A stretch of DNA of 64,000 bases from Streptomyces microflavus (GTDB lineage Bacteria > Actinomycetota > Actinomycetes > Streptomycetales > Streptomycetaceae): the NCBI RefSeq assembly GCF_014650075.1, contig NZ_BMUG01000008.1:186001-250000 (forward strand), given 5' to 3'. Of this stretch, positions 1 to 8,195 are shown one piece after another. A program made the translations under genes and the position numbers. Below the pieces are notes generated by a model that was not told where the DNA came from, made no database searches, and saw only the letters and a list, made by a program, of their open reading frames with translations. Numbering within the stretch: position 1 is the stretch's first letter; each line of letters starts with the position of its first letter.

Positions 1-1222
1 CGGTCAGCCGCTTTAGGTAGTCCTTCGTCGGCTCGTACGACTTCACACGCTGCTGCGGCAGGCGCTGGTTGCGGCCGATGAGTGCGCTGAACTTCCGTCT
101 GCCCTCGCGGTCCTTGGTGATCGTGCCCAGGGCGTGTGTGTTCACCACCCGGATGGTGCTCTTCAGTTCCTCGTCCATAGCGGCGGCGCAGATGGCCGCT
201 CCCTCGGCCACCGCGGTCATCGGGTCGCACATGGAGGTGTCCACGAGTTCGCAGTCGAGCGCCTCCGAGACCGCGGCGCGCACCGCCGGGATCTGGCTGC
301 TGCCGCCGATCATCAGCACCGCGGTGAGGTCACGCGGGTCGATCCGGGCCTGATCCAGGCATTCCTCCACCGGGTCCAGGGCCCGGTCGATAAGGTCCTG
401 GATCGCCTCGGAAAACTCGTCCTGCCCGATCTCGACGGTGATGTCATCGGGCGTCAGGACGCGGACCGACTCCTGATGGGAGAGGAGGATCTTGGCCCGC
501 TCGATCTCCAGGGCGAACATCCGGTTCTCGGAATCGCTCCAACGCCCCCGCACCGGCGCTCGGTCGAGGACCATGCGGCGCAGCCGGGCGTCGATCTCCA
601 GGCCGCCGAGGCGGTTGACCCCCCGACTCGCCTTTTCGTCGAAGAACCCGTCGTCGTGCAGAAGGAGGGTGGAGTCCATCGTGCCGCCACCCCAGTCGAA
701 GACCAGGAACTCGCCGTCGACCTCCATCTCGTGGGCATACGCGATCGCCGCCGCCGTCGGCTCGTTCAGCAGCATGCGGACCGTGAGACCCGCGGCACGC
801 GCGGCCTCGCGGGTCCGGTAACGGGCCGCACCGGTCGCGTTGGCGGGCACGGTGATGACGGCATCATTGATCTCGGTGGCGGCCTCGTCCTTTGCCGCGC
901 CTGCGATGGCGTGGAAGACGCCGGCCGCCGCGGTGGTCGCGGCGAACCGCTCACCGCCCAGCTGGACGAAGGGCTCCTCGCGCAGCATCCGCTTGCACGC
1001 CTCAACGGCCTGCTCGGAGCGGAGTTTCGCCTCCCAGCCGAACAGGGTGCCAGGCCGTAGGGAACTCGTACCGACGACCGACGGGTAGAGCAGCTCGAAC
1101 CCCTCGCGCCTCCAGTTCGCGTCCAGACCCTGCCCGCCGATCTCCAGGATCTCGACGTACTCGCCGTTCCACTGAGCCACGACCGAGTTGGTGGTCCCGA
1201 AGTCGATTCCGGTGGCCGTCAT
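1..1222 (-). CDS. Hsp70 (DnaK-family) protein, 3' end outside window
   Basis: About 407 N-terminal codons are visible; the reading frame is open to base 1, so the C-terminus is missing. The actin-like ATPase fold is clear: phosphate-1 loop GIDFGTTNSVV near residue 5, phosphate-2 segment FDWGGGTMDS, and adenosine motif MIGGSSQIPAVR. The sequence is divergent from housekeeping DnaK. Its start codon overlaps the stop of the upstream small gene (ATGA, 1219-1222), so the two are translationally coupled. Known role of the family: ATP-driven binding of unfolded or client proteins. A dedicated client for this copy is inferred from its coupling to two non-canonical partner genes, and cannot be read from the sequence. 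Whether it keeps a substrate-binding domain cannot be seen here. Confidence 0.88.
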   Translation of the reverse strand, partial: MTATGIDFGTTNSVVAQWNGEYVEILEIGGQGLDANWRREGFELLYPSVVGTSSLRPGTLFGWEAKLRSEQAVEACKRMLREEPFVQLGGERFAATTAAAGVFHAIAGAAKDEAATEINDAVITVPANATGAARYRTREAARAAGLTVRMLLNEPTAAAIAYAHEMEVDGEFLVFDWGGGTMDSTLLLHDDGFFDEKASRGVNRLGGLEIDARLRRMVLDRAPVRGRWSDSENRMFALEIERAKILLSHQESVRVLTPDDITVEIGQDEFSEAIQDLIDRALDPVEECLDQARIDPRDLTAVLMIGGSSQIPAVRAAVSEALDCELVDTSMCDPMTAVAEGAAICAAAMDEELKSTIRVVNTHALGTITKDREGRRKFSALIGRNQRLPQQRVKSYEPTKDYLKRLT

Positions 1223-1851
1223 GCTTCCTCCCCCGCCTTCACGCCCGCGGGTCCGGCGATGCGCCGGAGCTGCCCCGCGAGAATGACCTTCCCTGTCAAC
1301 TCGTCCACGTACGCAGGACTCAGCAGCTCGAAGGCGTCCCCCTCCCCCTCGGTCACCACGAACCGGTCGCTCTCCTCCGGCTCCGTGACCCGCAACAGTC
1401 GCAGCTCCCGCAGGTGAGCCGTCATCGCGCCTCCGACGGTCTCGCGGCTGTCCCCGGCCCGGGACCAGAGCAGTGCGTCGATCTCGGCCAGCCGTCCGGC
1501 GAACTGGGCGCGCGTGCGGAATTCGTCCAGGACCGCCCGGCGCACCGCTGCGGTGAGCGCGCCGGCCGGGGGTGTCCCCTCGGCTCCGGCAGCCTCCAGT
1601 GCCTCCGGAACGCGGGCCGCCACACCTTGGATGACCGTCATCGCGTCGATTGGATCAGGATGCGGCGGAGCTTCGACGGCACTGGTCTCGGCGGGCTCGG
1701 CCGGAGCGTCCATTTGCCGCTCCCGGCGACGCTTCAGACCTCCCGGCTTGTTCGGTGACGGCGAGACCCGTGCCCCGGACTGCGTCTGCCCGCACGCGGG
1801 GCATGGGCGGTGTGCCCGCTCTCTCTTGGGAGTCTTCTTCTTGGGAGGCAT
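1219..1851 (-). CDS. Small Hsp70-coupled protein, possibly GrpE-like
   Basis: This 210-aa protein has a basic N-terminus (PPKKKTPKRERAH), one CPAC pair near residue 18 and a disordered Pro/Ala stretch to about residue 65. A helical region follows. The last 40 residues (ELLSPAYVDELTGKVILAG) resemble the beta-domain of GrpE exchange factors, which typically ends in 'vlrPGY..g.rvlrPa'. It immediately precedes and overlaps the Hsp70 gene by 4 bases. A nucleotide-exchange partner is therefore plausible but inferred; sequence similarity alone is weak. The single Cys pair is too little to call a zinc finger. An internal start near residue 47 (MDAPAEP) is an alternative that would remove the basic head. 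Confidence 0.6.
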   Translation of the reverse strand: MPPKKKTPKRERAHRPCPACGQTQSGARVSPSPNKPGGLKRRRERQMDAPAEPAETSAVEAPPHPDPIDAMTVIQGVAARVPEALEAAGAEGTPPAGALTAAVRRAVLDEFRTRAQFAGRLAEIDALLWSRAGDSRETVGGAMTAHLRELRLLRVTEPEESDRFVVTEGEGDAFELLSPAYVDELTGKVILAGQLRRIAGPAGVKAGEEA

Positions 1852-1909
1852 CAGGGCTACTCTGCTTCGTTCGGCTCGGACGGTGCATCAGAGGGCTGCG
1901 CCGAAGCGC

Positions 1910-3613
1910 TCATCGGGGGGAGTTGTGGCGGTCGAGGCGCGGCGGGGTGGTCCGGAAGTCGTCGAGGAGTTCCACGGCTGCACGCGCGCGTATGGCCTCC
2001 AGCTCGCCGCCGCTCGTCAGTGCGGTCCGGCGCGGCAGGGCCTCCACGGGGGGCACCAGATGGTTGGGCACCTGAGAGGGCATGACGTACCGTGACCGGT
2101 CGAGCGGCACCCGGTAGAAGACGTCCCAGCCCGCCTCGCCGCGCAGTGCGTCACGGATGCGTTCCTCGGCCATGTTCAGCTCCGACTGGGCCTTCGCGTC
2201 CCCCTCGCGCTCCCGGAAGATGTCCCGGCAGCGTTCCTCCCATCCTCCGGCCCCGTGATCCAGGCCGATGTCGAGGAAGGGATTACCGAACGGGCCACGG
2301 TCGTTCCTCCTCGTCCCCCTCCAGGCTCGAAGGAGTCGAAGGTTGCGTTCGGCGACGGCCCCTCCCCGCGCGGCGGCTCTACTGGCGTGCTCCTCGGCGG
2401 ACTCGAGGAGCCTGTCCCGTTCCGTGCGTGACTCGACTTGCTCGCTCTGTGTCGCGGCCACGTATGCCGCGAGGGCGTTGGCCTCCTCGGCCAGGTCCGC
2501 AGGAACCTTGCGGTTGCTCACGCTGTCCCTGGTGAGAGACCGGGCCTGCTGGGCCGCCGCCTCCAGGTCACCGGCCTTCACGAGGTCGTAGGCGCGGTTC
2601 AGGGCGATGAGGGCGTAAAACGGGCTCCGTCCGGCGTCGACAGGGCCCTTCGGGTGCCACAGAGCGGCCATCAGCAACCAGAGTCCCCGGTCCTCGGTCA
2701 TGCTCGGCGGCCACTGCCCCGACAGCGCACCCGACTTGAGGTCGCGAAGCTCGACCTGCTGCGGCCGCGGCAGCTTCGCGTCGAGCGCGTCCACAGCCGT
2801 CACGTCGCCGTCCATGACGACGTCGTACAGCAGGTCCCACACGTCGTCCGGTTCCTGTCGGTCGAGATCGTCGTCACCGAGGAAGGTCTGCCGCCGCAGG
2901 TACGCCTGCCATGCGAGGCGTTCGGCCTGCTCACCGCTGACCGTCGCGGGGGCGAGACGGGCGCGCAGGTACAGGCCCTCCTGCTCATCCCGTCTGGTCC
3001 AGGGCGCGTCCTCGGGCATGAGGCCGCCGTGGTCGACCAGATCGTCGATGACGGACAGGGGAGCCCGTTCGAGGAGCTCGTCGAGGAACCGGTTCGGCAC
3101 GGGTATAGCGCCGCGGGTGCAGGCGGTGGCGAAGAGACTGAAGGCGGGCCCGCCCGAGAGCGCGTGGGACCGCTTGCCGACCAGTTGAAGGCTGGGCGCC
3201 GTCGAACACAGCACCCTGCACCGCTCCAGGCCCGGCTCGTTGAGCCATCGCACACCACCGGCCCAGAGGCTCCGCAGATGGCCGAGGACGGACTCCGGCG
3301 GCAAGAGGCCTAACCCCATGCGTACGGCGGGCAATAGGCTGTCGCGGTCCGGACCGCCGCCGATGGCCTGCGTGAGGATCGCCCGCTCAGCTTCGGGCAG
3401 GCCAGTGGCCGCCACTGCCTCCGTGAGCATGGCCAGGACGGCTTCAACCGCCTCGCCTTCCCCGACGCCGAGCCAACGCCACTTGCGCTGAACGAAGCTG
3501 TTCACGCTGGACGAGCCCTGGCTCTCCCTGCGTTCACGCGCACGTTTCAGGCGCTCTCGTTCAGCGGCTTTCGCCGCCTGCCGAGCGGCCACCGGGTCCG
3601 TCATCTCGTACAC
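1910..3613 (-). CDS. Large protein with degenerate J-domain-like segment
   Basis: This 567-aa protein lies upstream of the small Hsp70 partner, 58 bases away on the same strand. The N-terminus is highly charged (AARQAAKAAERERLKRARE). The middle is helical and repeat-like, with Leu/Ala-rich stretches reminiscent of TPR-type scaffolds. Residues about 444-490 read NPFLDIGLD, a charged helix, then ELNMAEERIRDAL. This echoes the layout of a J-domain (NPY..LGl, helix II, helix III ending in 'ineAyevL') but lacks the HPD loop. With Hsp70 and a possible GrpE-like protein downstream, it could be the targeting co-chaperone. That function is inference; no firm family was recognised. Confidence 0.65.
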   Translation of the reverse strand: MYEMTDPVAARQAAKAAERERLKRARERRESQGSSSVNSFVQRKWRWLGVGEGEAVEAVLAMLTEAVAATGLPEAERAILTQAIGGGPDRDSLLPAVRMGLGLLPPESVLGHLRSLWAGGVRWLNEPGLERCRVLCSTAPSLQLVGKRSHALSGGPAFSLFATACTRGAIPVPNRFLDELLERAPLSVIDDLVDHGGLMPEDAPWTRRDEQEGLYLRARLAPATVSGEQAERLAWQAYLRRQTFLGDDDLDRQEPDDVWDLLYDVVMDGDVTAVDALDAKLPRPQQVELRDLKSGALSGQWPPSMTEDRGLWLLMAALWHPKGPVDAGRSPFYALIALNRAYDLVKAGDLEAAAQQARSLTRDSVSNRKVPADLAEEANALAAYVAATQSEQVESRTERDRLLESAEEHASRAAARGGAVAERNLRLLRAWRGTRRNDRGPFGNPFLDIGLDHGAGGWEERCRDIFREREGDAKAQSELNMAEERIRDALRGEAGWDVFYRVPLDRSRYVMPSQVPNHLVPPVEALPRRTALTSGGELEAIRARAAVELLDDFRTTPPRLDRHNSPR

Positions 3614-3810
3614 CCCGACAGGTTATCCGCACGATCTGACAATCCATACGGGCTCATACGATTCGTGACCATGGACGATGAGCGGCCTCAGCGGGAACGG
3701 CCCGCGCCTTGGCCCTTACGCAGAGGCCAGAACAGGCTCCGCAGGCAAGGAGCGACGGCTGAGGCTGACAAAAGTAGGGGATCTGGTGCAGCGGCGGGTG
3801 GCAGGTTCAG

Positions 3811-4068
3811 TCACGCGGCCTCGAGAGCCGGCGCGGTCATGATCTTCTCGGAGCCGACAGGGGTCAGCCGACCGAGTGCGGCTTGTCTACTGCGTCAGTG
3901 GCAGGTCCGCTCGATCCAGGCCACGATCGCGAGGCGCAGTTCCTCGCGGGTGGACCAGTTGCGTCGGTCGAGTACGTTCTTCTGCAGCAGGCTGAAGAAG
4001 GACTCCATGGCCGCACTGTCGCCAGCCGCGCCGACTCTTCCTATCGAGCTAGCCATTCCGTGGCGGCT
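3811..4068 (-). pseudogene. IS3-family transposase OrfB C-terminal remnant
   Basis: The minus-strand translation shows the conserved end of IS3 OrfB (rve_2 region), including GRVGAAGDSAAMESFFSLLQ and REELRLAIVAWIERT. After RTCH an in-frame TGA (3897-3895) interrupts the gene. The same frame then continues with the recognisable tail GRLTPVGSEKIMTAPA up to a second stop at 3811. The DDE catalytic domain N-terminal to residue 'SRHG' is absent. It is therefore an inactive 5'-truncated remnant carrying a nonsense mutation. Confidence 0.8.
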
Positions 4069-4396
4069 GAGGGCCCGGACAAATCTCCGGGAGCTGAATA
4101 GGGCGAGTTCAACCAGTCGTTGTAACACCGGGCTGTTACAGCGAGCGTAGCTGCTCTTCGAATGTCCGCGAGCTGACGGGCGCCGACCGCGTGACCGCCG
4201 TACGCGTAGAACACCGGGCGCCTCCGCGAGTCCGCCCGCTCCCCCGCAGCTTTCGAATGAAACCGACACCGACCGGCTGGCCATATCGCTTCGCCGCCCT
4301 ATAGCGCAGACGGCGATCACATCGTCGCGCCCATCGGCGTCGGCACGCGTCATCTGCAACCCACACCGCTCGCCTCACCAAGTGAGTCGGGCGCGC
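4069..4396. other. Intergenic stretch with a TGTAACA palindrome, no gene seen
   Basis: I see no convincing gene in this stretch. Short frames exist but have no family resemblance or ribosome site. The only structured element is the palindrome described separately at 4121-4140. The 197 bases between 3614 and 3810 likewise hold only IS-derived or anonymous sequence. Confidence 0.5.
4121..4140. promoter_or_regulatory. Perfect inverted repeat TGTAACA-N6-TGTTACA
   Basis: Two perfect 7-base arms are separated by CCGGGC. The dyad is A/T-rich at the core of each arm, in a G+C-rich genome, which is typical of an operator. It lies about 50 bases from the IS3 remnant and is not directly upstream of an assigned gene, so it could also be a relic of a mobile element end. 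No regulator is assigned. Confidence 0.35.
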
Positions 4397-5710
4397 CTAC
4401 GCGGGCAGGGCAGGAAAGACAACCACCGAGCCGTCCCTGTTGCGGGCGATCTCGATCGTCACGTCCGTGGCGCGGCTGTTGACCGTCACATTCTCGCCCA
4501 GTCGGTTGATCCGGTGTGCCGCACGCATCAGGCGATCGACTTCACCGGGCGTGAAAACGGGCCGCAGTCCGTTCGGGCGAGCCAGCTCGAGCGCCGACAG
4601 GCGTAGCAGAACCTCGGCGATGCCCGACTCCAGTTCGTCGAGGCTCTGCTGGTCCCTCTTGAGTTCACGCGTGAAGCTCTCGAAGAGGTTGCCAGGGTTG
4701 TTCTGCGCATGCTCGACCGCTTGCAGGATGACGACCCGCCGCTTCAACGCAACCGCCAGCGAGGCGAGTTCGAGGTGGGCACGGAATTCGCCACCCTTGT
4801 CATCGATGCCGGGGAACGACTTGGTCAGTGTGCCGATCTCGACGGCCTCGCCATCGGGCAGCGCATCAAGTGTGTTCTGCCACCGGGTGAGGCGGCGGCC
4901 GGCCTTACTCAGCGCCGTGTCGATGGCATACACCGCCGAGTCCAGCCCCAGCGAGACACCGAGCTTGCCCTGGTCGAGCAAAATCGCGGTGGCCTTTTCG
5001 ATGGCACCTCGGCAGCCGTCGAGGGCACTGTGCTCGTCTTCGAGCTTCTCCTCGTGCATTCGCTCCAGCAGTTCCGTGATGTGTTCGATGGCCTGCTGAC
5101 GCTGCTGGTCGGCATGCGCACTCACCCCCACCGCCACGGCCATGAGCACGAGCGGCGCGGCCACGGTGAGCGCCGCGCCGCCGGCGGCCGCGATGCCGGC
5201 CGTCGCACCGGCTCCACCGGCTGCGCCCGCTGCCGCCGCCTTACCGACCGGGACGTACGTCGCGTGGGCGACGATGTGGCCCAGAGGATCCACGAGCGGA
5301 CTGCGGACGCCACCGGCCACCGCCTTCGATGCCATCTGGCGGACCATGCCCTGACCGACCTGGGCTGCGACCTTCGCCGGAATCACGATGCGATACAGGT
5401 TCTCGCCGGCGGCGGTCGCCGTGGCCGCAGCGGAGGAGCTCCGTGCTGTCTGCGTGACTAGCTGCGACAGGTGCTGTGCCAAGGGACTCACAGCATCGAG
5501 CGGGAGGCCTCGGCTGCGGTCGAGCTCGTCGGGCAGCGGATGTACCTCGAGAGTGGCGATCGGCTCGTCGGCCAGGACGGCCAGCACGCCGCGCAACTCA
5601 CCCAGGCGCTCAGCCGTCATCGGTCCGTCCCCGACCACGGCGGGCACCCGAACGTCACCGGTCGCGAGCGTCCATACCGGAACAGCTGTTGCCTTACGGT
5701 AGTCAATCAT
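4397..5710 (-). CDS. Unknown protein with Ala/Gly-rich hydrophobic core
   Basis: I chose the ATG at 5710 (MIDYRKATAVPVW, 437 aa) because GGGGAG lies just upstream; an in-frame start 36 bases earlier has no such site. Around residues 155-200 there is a long Ala/Gly-rich segment followed by LTVAAPLVLMAVAVGVSAHA, consistent with one or two membrane-inserting helices. The C-terminal half is charged and helical, with coiled-coil-like stretches (ITELLERMHEEKLEDEH; FTRELKRDQQSLDELESG). No known domain was recognised. The architecture, a soluble head, an insertion helix and a helical tail, resembles membrane-associated effector or scaffold proteins, but no function can be assigned. It stands alone between two mobile-element traces. 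Confidence 0.75.
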   Translation of the reverse strand: MIDYRKATAVPVWTLATGDVRVPAVVGDGPMTAERLGELRGVLAVLADEPIATLEVHPLPDELDRSRGLPLDAVSPLAQHLSQLVTQTARSSSAAATATAAGENLYRIVIPAKVAAQVGQGMVRQMASKAVAGGVRSPLVDPLGHIVAHATYVPVGKAAAAGAAGGAGATAGIAAAGGAALTVAAPLVLMAVAVGVSAHADQQRQQAIEHITELLERMHEEKLEDEHSALDGCRGAIEKATAILLDQGKLGVSLGLDSAVYAIDTALSKAGRRLTRWQNTLDALPDGEAVEIGTLTKSFPGIDDKGGEFRAHLELASLAVALKRRVVILQAVEHAQNNPGNLFESFTRELKRDQQSLDELESGIAEVLLRLSALELARPNGLRPVFTPGEVDRLMRAAHRINRLGENVTVNSRATDVTIEIARNRDGSVVVFPALPA

Positions 5711-6051
5711 CGTCTCCCCTTGCGTTCCCACAGGCCGGCACGGCAATGTCGCTGGCCGCCCTGCGGGCGGATGTGGCCGCTTGGCTGGTGGATTCTGATC
5801 CCGAGGTCCCCATGCGGGCCAACCTGCAGGATTTCACCGATCAGGTCCGGGCGCAGGTCACCGAGAAGATCGCGGCGAAACTAGCCTCGGCGGCGCGCCT
5901 CCGTTCTGGTTGTGCAGGCTTGCTTCTTCCGGGTCTGGCGTCGCAGCTTGCCCCGATGCTGGGAAGCGACAGGCCGTCTTGGCTCCGGCAGGAGGCTACT
6001 TTGATCATCCAGGCCACCGGACTAAAGAACTCCTAACGAAATGATCTTCGA
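5711..6051. other. Gap between unknown gene and IS5 element
   Basis: A plus-strand frame from ATG 5746 to 6036 (96 codons) is open, but it has no ribosome-binding site and no recognisable family. It may be a truncated gene remnant left by the adjacent insertion. It also must contain the promoter of the minus-strand gene starting at 5710. Confidence 0.35.
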
Positions 6052-6938
6052 GGTGGTTGGATCACTCCGGGACCGTTGAACCGGGGGTGCGGGGTGGCTC
6101 GGCCGAAGCCATGGGACGTCCATTACGAACTGTGGGCGGTGGTCGAACCGCTGCTTCCCAAGGTCGAGCGACGGATGCGGCATTCAGGGCGGAAGAGGCA
6201 TCCGGATCGGCTGGTCTTCCAGGGCATCCTGTTCGTACTGCACACCGGGATCGCCTGGGAACACCTGCCGCAGGAACTCGGCTTCGGCTCGGGCGTAACC
6301 TGCTGGCGTCGCCTGGCCGAGTGGACCGAGGCTGGTGTGTGGCCCCGGCTGCACCATGTGCACTTGGCGAAGCTGCGCGGCGCGAACGCCCTGGACTTCT
6401 CCCGGGCGGCGGTCGACGGCTCCCACGTCCGGGCACTAAAAGGAGGCCCAAGACGGGACGAAGCACTGTTGAACGGGGCAGAACCGGCAGCAAGCACTAC
6501 CTGATCACCGACGCCACCGGCATCCCGCTCGCCGCCACCCTGACCGGCGGCAACCGCAACGACGTCACCCAGCTGATCCCGCTCCTCGAAGCCGTTCCAC
6601 CGGTGCGCGGCAAGCGCGGCCGGTCCAGGCGCCACCTGGACCTCGTGCTCGGTGACCGCGGCTACGACCACGACAAGTACCGCCACCTTGTCTGGGCACT
6701 CGGCGTGAAGCCAGTGATAGCCCGCCGCGGCACCGAGCACGGATCCGGCCTGGGCGCCCAACGCTGGTTCGTAGAGCGCGCCTTCGCCCACCTGCACTGG
6801 TTCCGCCGCCTGCGCATCCGCTGGGAGATCCGCGACGACATCCACGAAGCCTTCCCAACCCTCGGATGCGTACTCATCTGCTGGCGGCGACTTGTCGCCC
6901 TACCCTGACAGCATCGGAACCCAGTGATCCATCACCTG
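6052..6938 (+). mobile_element. IS5-family insertion sequence (IS427-like group)
   Basis: A single IS carries a two-frame DDE transposase. Possible terminal repeats share AGGTG and TGGATCACT: 6051-6066 reads inward, and its near-complement lies at 6923-6937, with one gap between arms. The ends are tentative because the right arm overlaps the last codons of the DUF5959 gene. No target-site duplication could be fixed by eye. Confidence 0.7.
6094..6908 (+). CDS. IS5-family transposase, -1 frameshifted
   Basis: Frame one starts at GTG 6094 (VARPKPWDVHYELW) and carries the N-terminal helix-turn-helix region with GFGSGVTCWRRL and the first catalytic block VDGSHVRALK. It then runs out at 6504. The frame one base back continues the protein as RTGSKHYLITDATGIPLAA, GDRGYDHDKYR and the C-terminal FAHLHWFRRLRIRWEIRDD up to 6908. 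The change of frame falls at or just after CTAAAAGG (6436-6443), where a run of four A allows a -1 slip on AAA. IS427-type elements are known for programmed frameshifting at such A-runs. The DDE residues appear intact across both frames, so the element may be active. A simple one-base mutation is the alternative. Confidence 0.8.
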
Positions 6939-7388
6939 GCGCAGACGTCGGCGGTGGTCAGCAACCCAGTCGTCCGGCGGGACGAGCGGGACCCGCACGG
7001 TGACCATGGACCCGGACTCGTCCCCCACGACCGCCTCCGGGCAGTCACGCTCGCCAGTGAGCTGGATGAAGATGGACGGCCCGCTGCTCATCTCCATCCA
7101 GGCGACGTCTTCCCCGGCGTCGAGCCGGTCCAGCGCTTCGGCCCAGCTCTCCAGCCTCGCAACGTACAACGCCAGGTCGATACGACCGGACACGAAAGGA
7201 GTCTTGACGACAATCTCCGCGTCGAGCCCGGTGGTCCATCCGGGACTACGCCCCAGAACGTTGACCGAGACGCTGTTGCCCTCGTCATCAGCGAGTGAGA
7301 GTAGCTCCCTCGGGGGCCTGCCGCCCATAGCTGCCCTTTCGTCGGCGAGTACCGAGCGATCCTCGCCCGACCCGAGGACATCCCTCAT
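6900..7388 (-). CDS. DUF5959-family protein
   Basis: This 162-aa protein matches the layout I know for DUF5959: LADDEGNSVSVNVLGR, then DAEIVV..PFVSGRIDL, WAEALDRLDAGEDVAWM and GSMVTVRVPL. These are small soluble Streptomyces proteins of unknown function, often beside antitoxin or conflict genes. The C-terminus (LRQVMDHWVPMLSG) is encoded within the tentative right end of the IS5 element, so the last residues may have been altered by the insertion. The normal family tail is slightly longer. Translation could start at the internal Met21 (MGGRPPRELLSL), where homology to the family begins. Confidence 0.7.
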   Translation of the reverse strand: MRDVLGSGEDRSVLADERAAMGGRPPRELLSLADDEGNSVSVNVLGRSPGWTTGLDAEIVVKTPFVSGRIDLALYVARLESWAEALDRLDAGEDVAWMEMSSGPSIFIQLTGERDCPEAVVGDESGSMVTVRVPLVPPDDWVADHRRRLRQVMDHWVPMLSG

Positions 7389-7611
7389 CTCATTTTGCTA
7401 GGAGTTCCAAGGGGACTCGACGGACTCCCTGTGGACTTGCTCGAGGAGTCGGTCACCGGCCGGGAGCGCGACACTTACGATCACGTCCGTACCGCAGAGT
7501 GGGCCGCCCGCGCCCTGTGCGCGGCTGAGGAAGCGGCCCTCCTCGAACCGGTCAAGCGCTGTCCATCGGATGCTCGATCCCGGGGCCCTGAACTGCCGTA
7601 CCAATGACCGA

Positions 7612-8169
7612 TCACAGCGTCGGTGCACCCGGTGCCGACGCCGCGTTCCCGCGATCCACCGCGTACGTCTGGCCACCATCCTCGATGTTGCTCTGGGCAC
7701 GCCGGTAGGCACGCCGCCCCGGGGGATCCGCAGCCCGGTTCTGCTCGCCCAGTCGCGATGTCAGTTCCGCGAGGACGGAACGGGCTTCGTCCAGGGCGAG
7801 AACGGAAAGATCCACCGTCCGGGTCTGGCGAGCAGCTGTCTGCACTTCCAGATAGGCGTTCGCACAGGTCGTGGCATGCGACATGCGCTGGGGTGCGTTC
7901 ACCGTGGTCATTATGGCACTGAGACCAGCGCACACCAGAGCAAGGATCCCTGCGGCGATACGCCCGGCCGACTCCACCAGCGCCGTCGTACCGGCCACCG
8001 CTGCCAACAAGCTGGCGGGGATTCCCAGCATCAGATGTAGACCCCGCCAGTGCTTCGCGGCCTCGAACTGCATCTGCGCGCTGTACATCGCGCTTTCCTC
8101 CAGCCTGCGCAACTCATCCGCGATCGCCGACAGCCGGGCACCAGGATCAGCATGTGGGCTCTCTGCCAC
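7612..8169 (-). CDS. SLATT-domain two-TM effector-like protein
   Basis: This 185-aa protein has the SLATT signature: an N-terminal helix (LRRLEESAMYSAQMQFEAAKHW), two adjacent transmembrane helices (about residues 44-66 and 68-90), and a cytosolic helical tail (ANAYLEVQTAARQTRT). SLATT proteins are predicted membrane effectors that accompany nucleotide-signal or sensor proteins in bacterial conflict systems, acting by membrane permeabilisation. It is the last gene of a five-gene minus-strand operon, 26 bases after its upstream neighbour. A nucleotidyltransferase encoded two genes upstream gives it a plausible signal source. Assignment to SLATT is by pattern recognition of topology and helix motifs; the pore function is inferred from the family. 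Confidence 0.75.
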   Translation of the reverse strand: MAESPHADPGARLSAIADELRRLEESAMYSAQMQFEAAKHWRGLHLMLGIPASLLAAVAGTTALVESAGRIAAGILALVCAGLSAIMTTVNAPQRMSHATTCANAYLEVQTAARQTRTVDLSVLALDEARSVLAELTSRLGEQNRAADPPGRRAYRRAQSNIEDGGQTYAVDRGNAASAPGAPTL

Positions 8170-8195
8170 GGTTCAGCTCCTCGTCGTCCTACGAG

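Noticed and set aside
134..1060. Long plus-strand frame opposite the Hsp70 gene
   Set aside because: It is the antisense of a clear Hsp70 reading frame, has no family resemblance and no ribosome site.
3665..4150. Plus-strand frame of 161 codons
   Set aside because: It covers the IS3 remnant in antisense and resembles nothing known.
5746..6036. Plus-strand frame of 96 codons before the IS5 element
   Set aside because: No ribosome-binding site, no homology seen; kept only as a possible relic in the gap entry.
7395..7607. 70-codon plus-strand frame between DUF5959 and the SLATT gene
   Set aside because: No recognisable features and no ribosome site.
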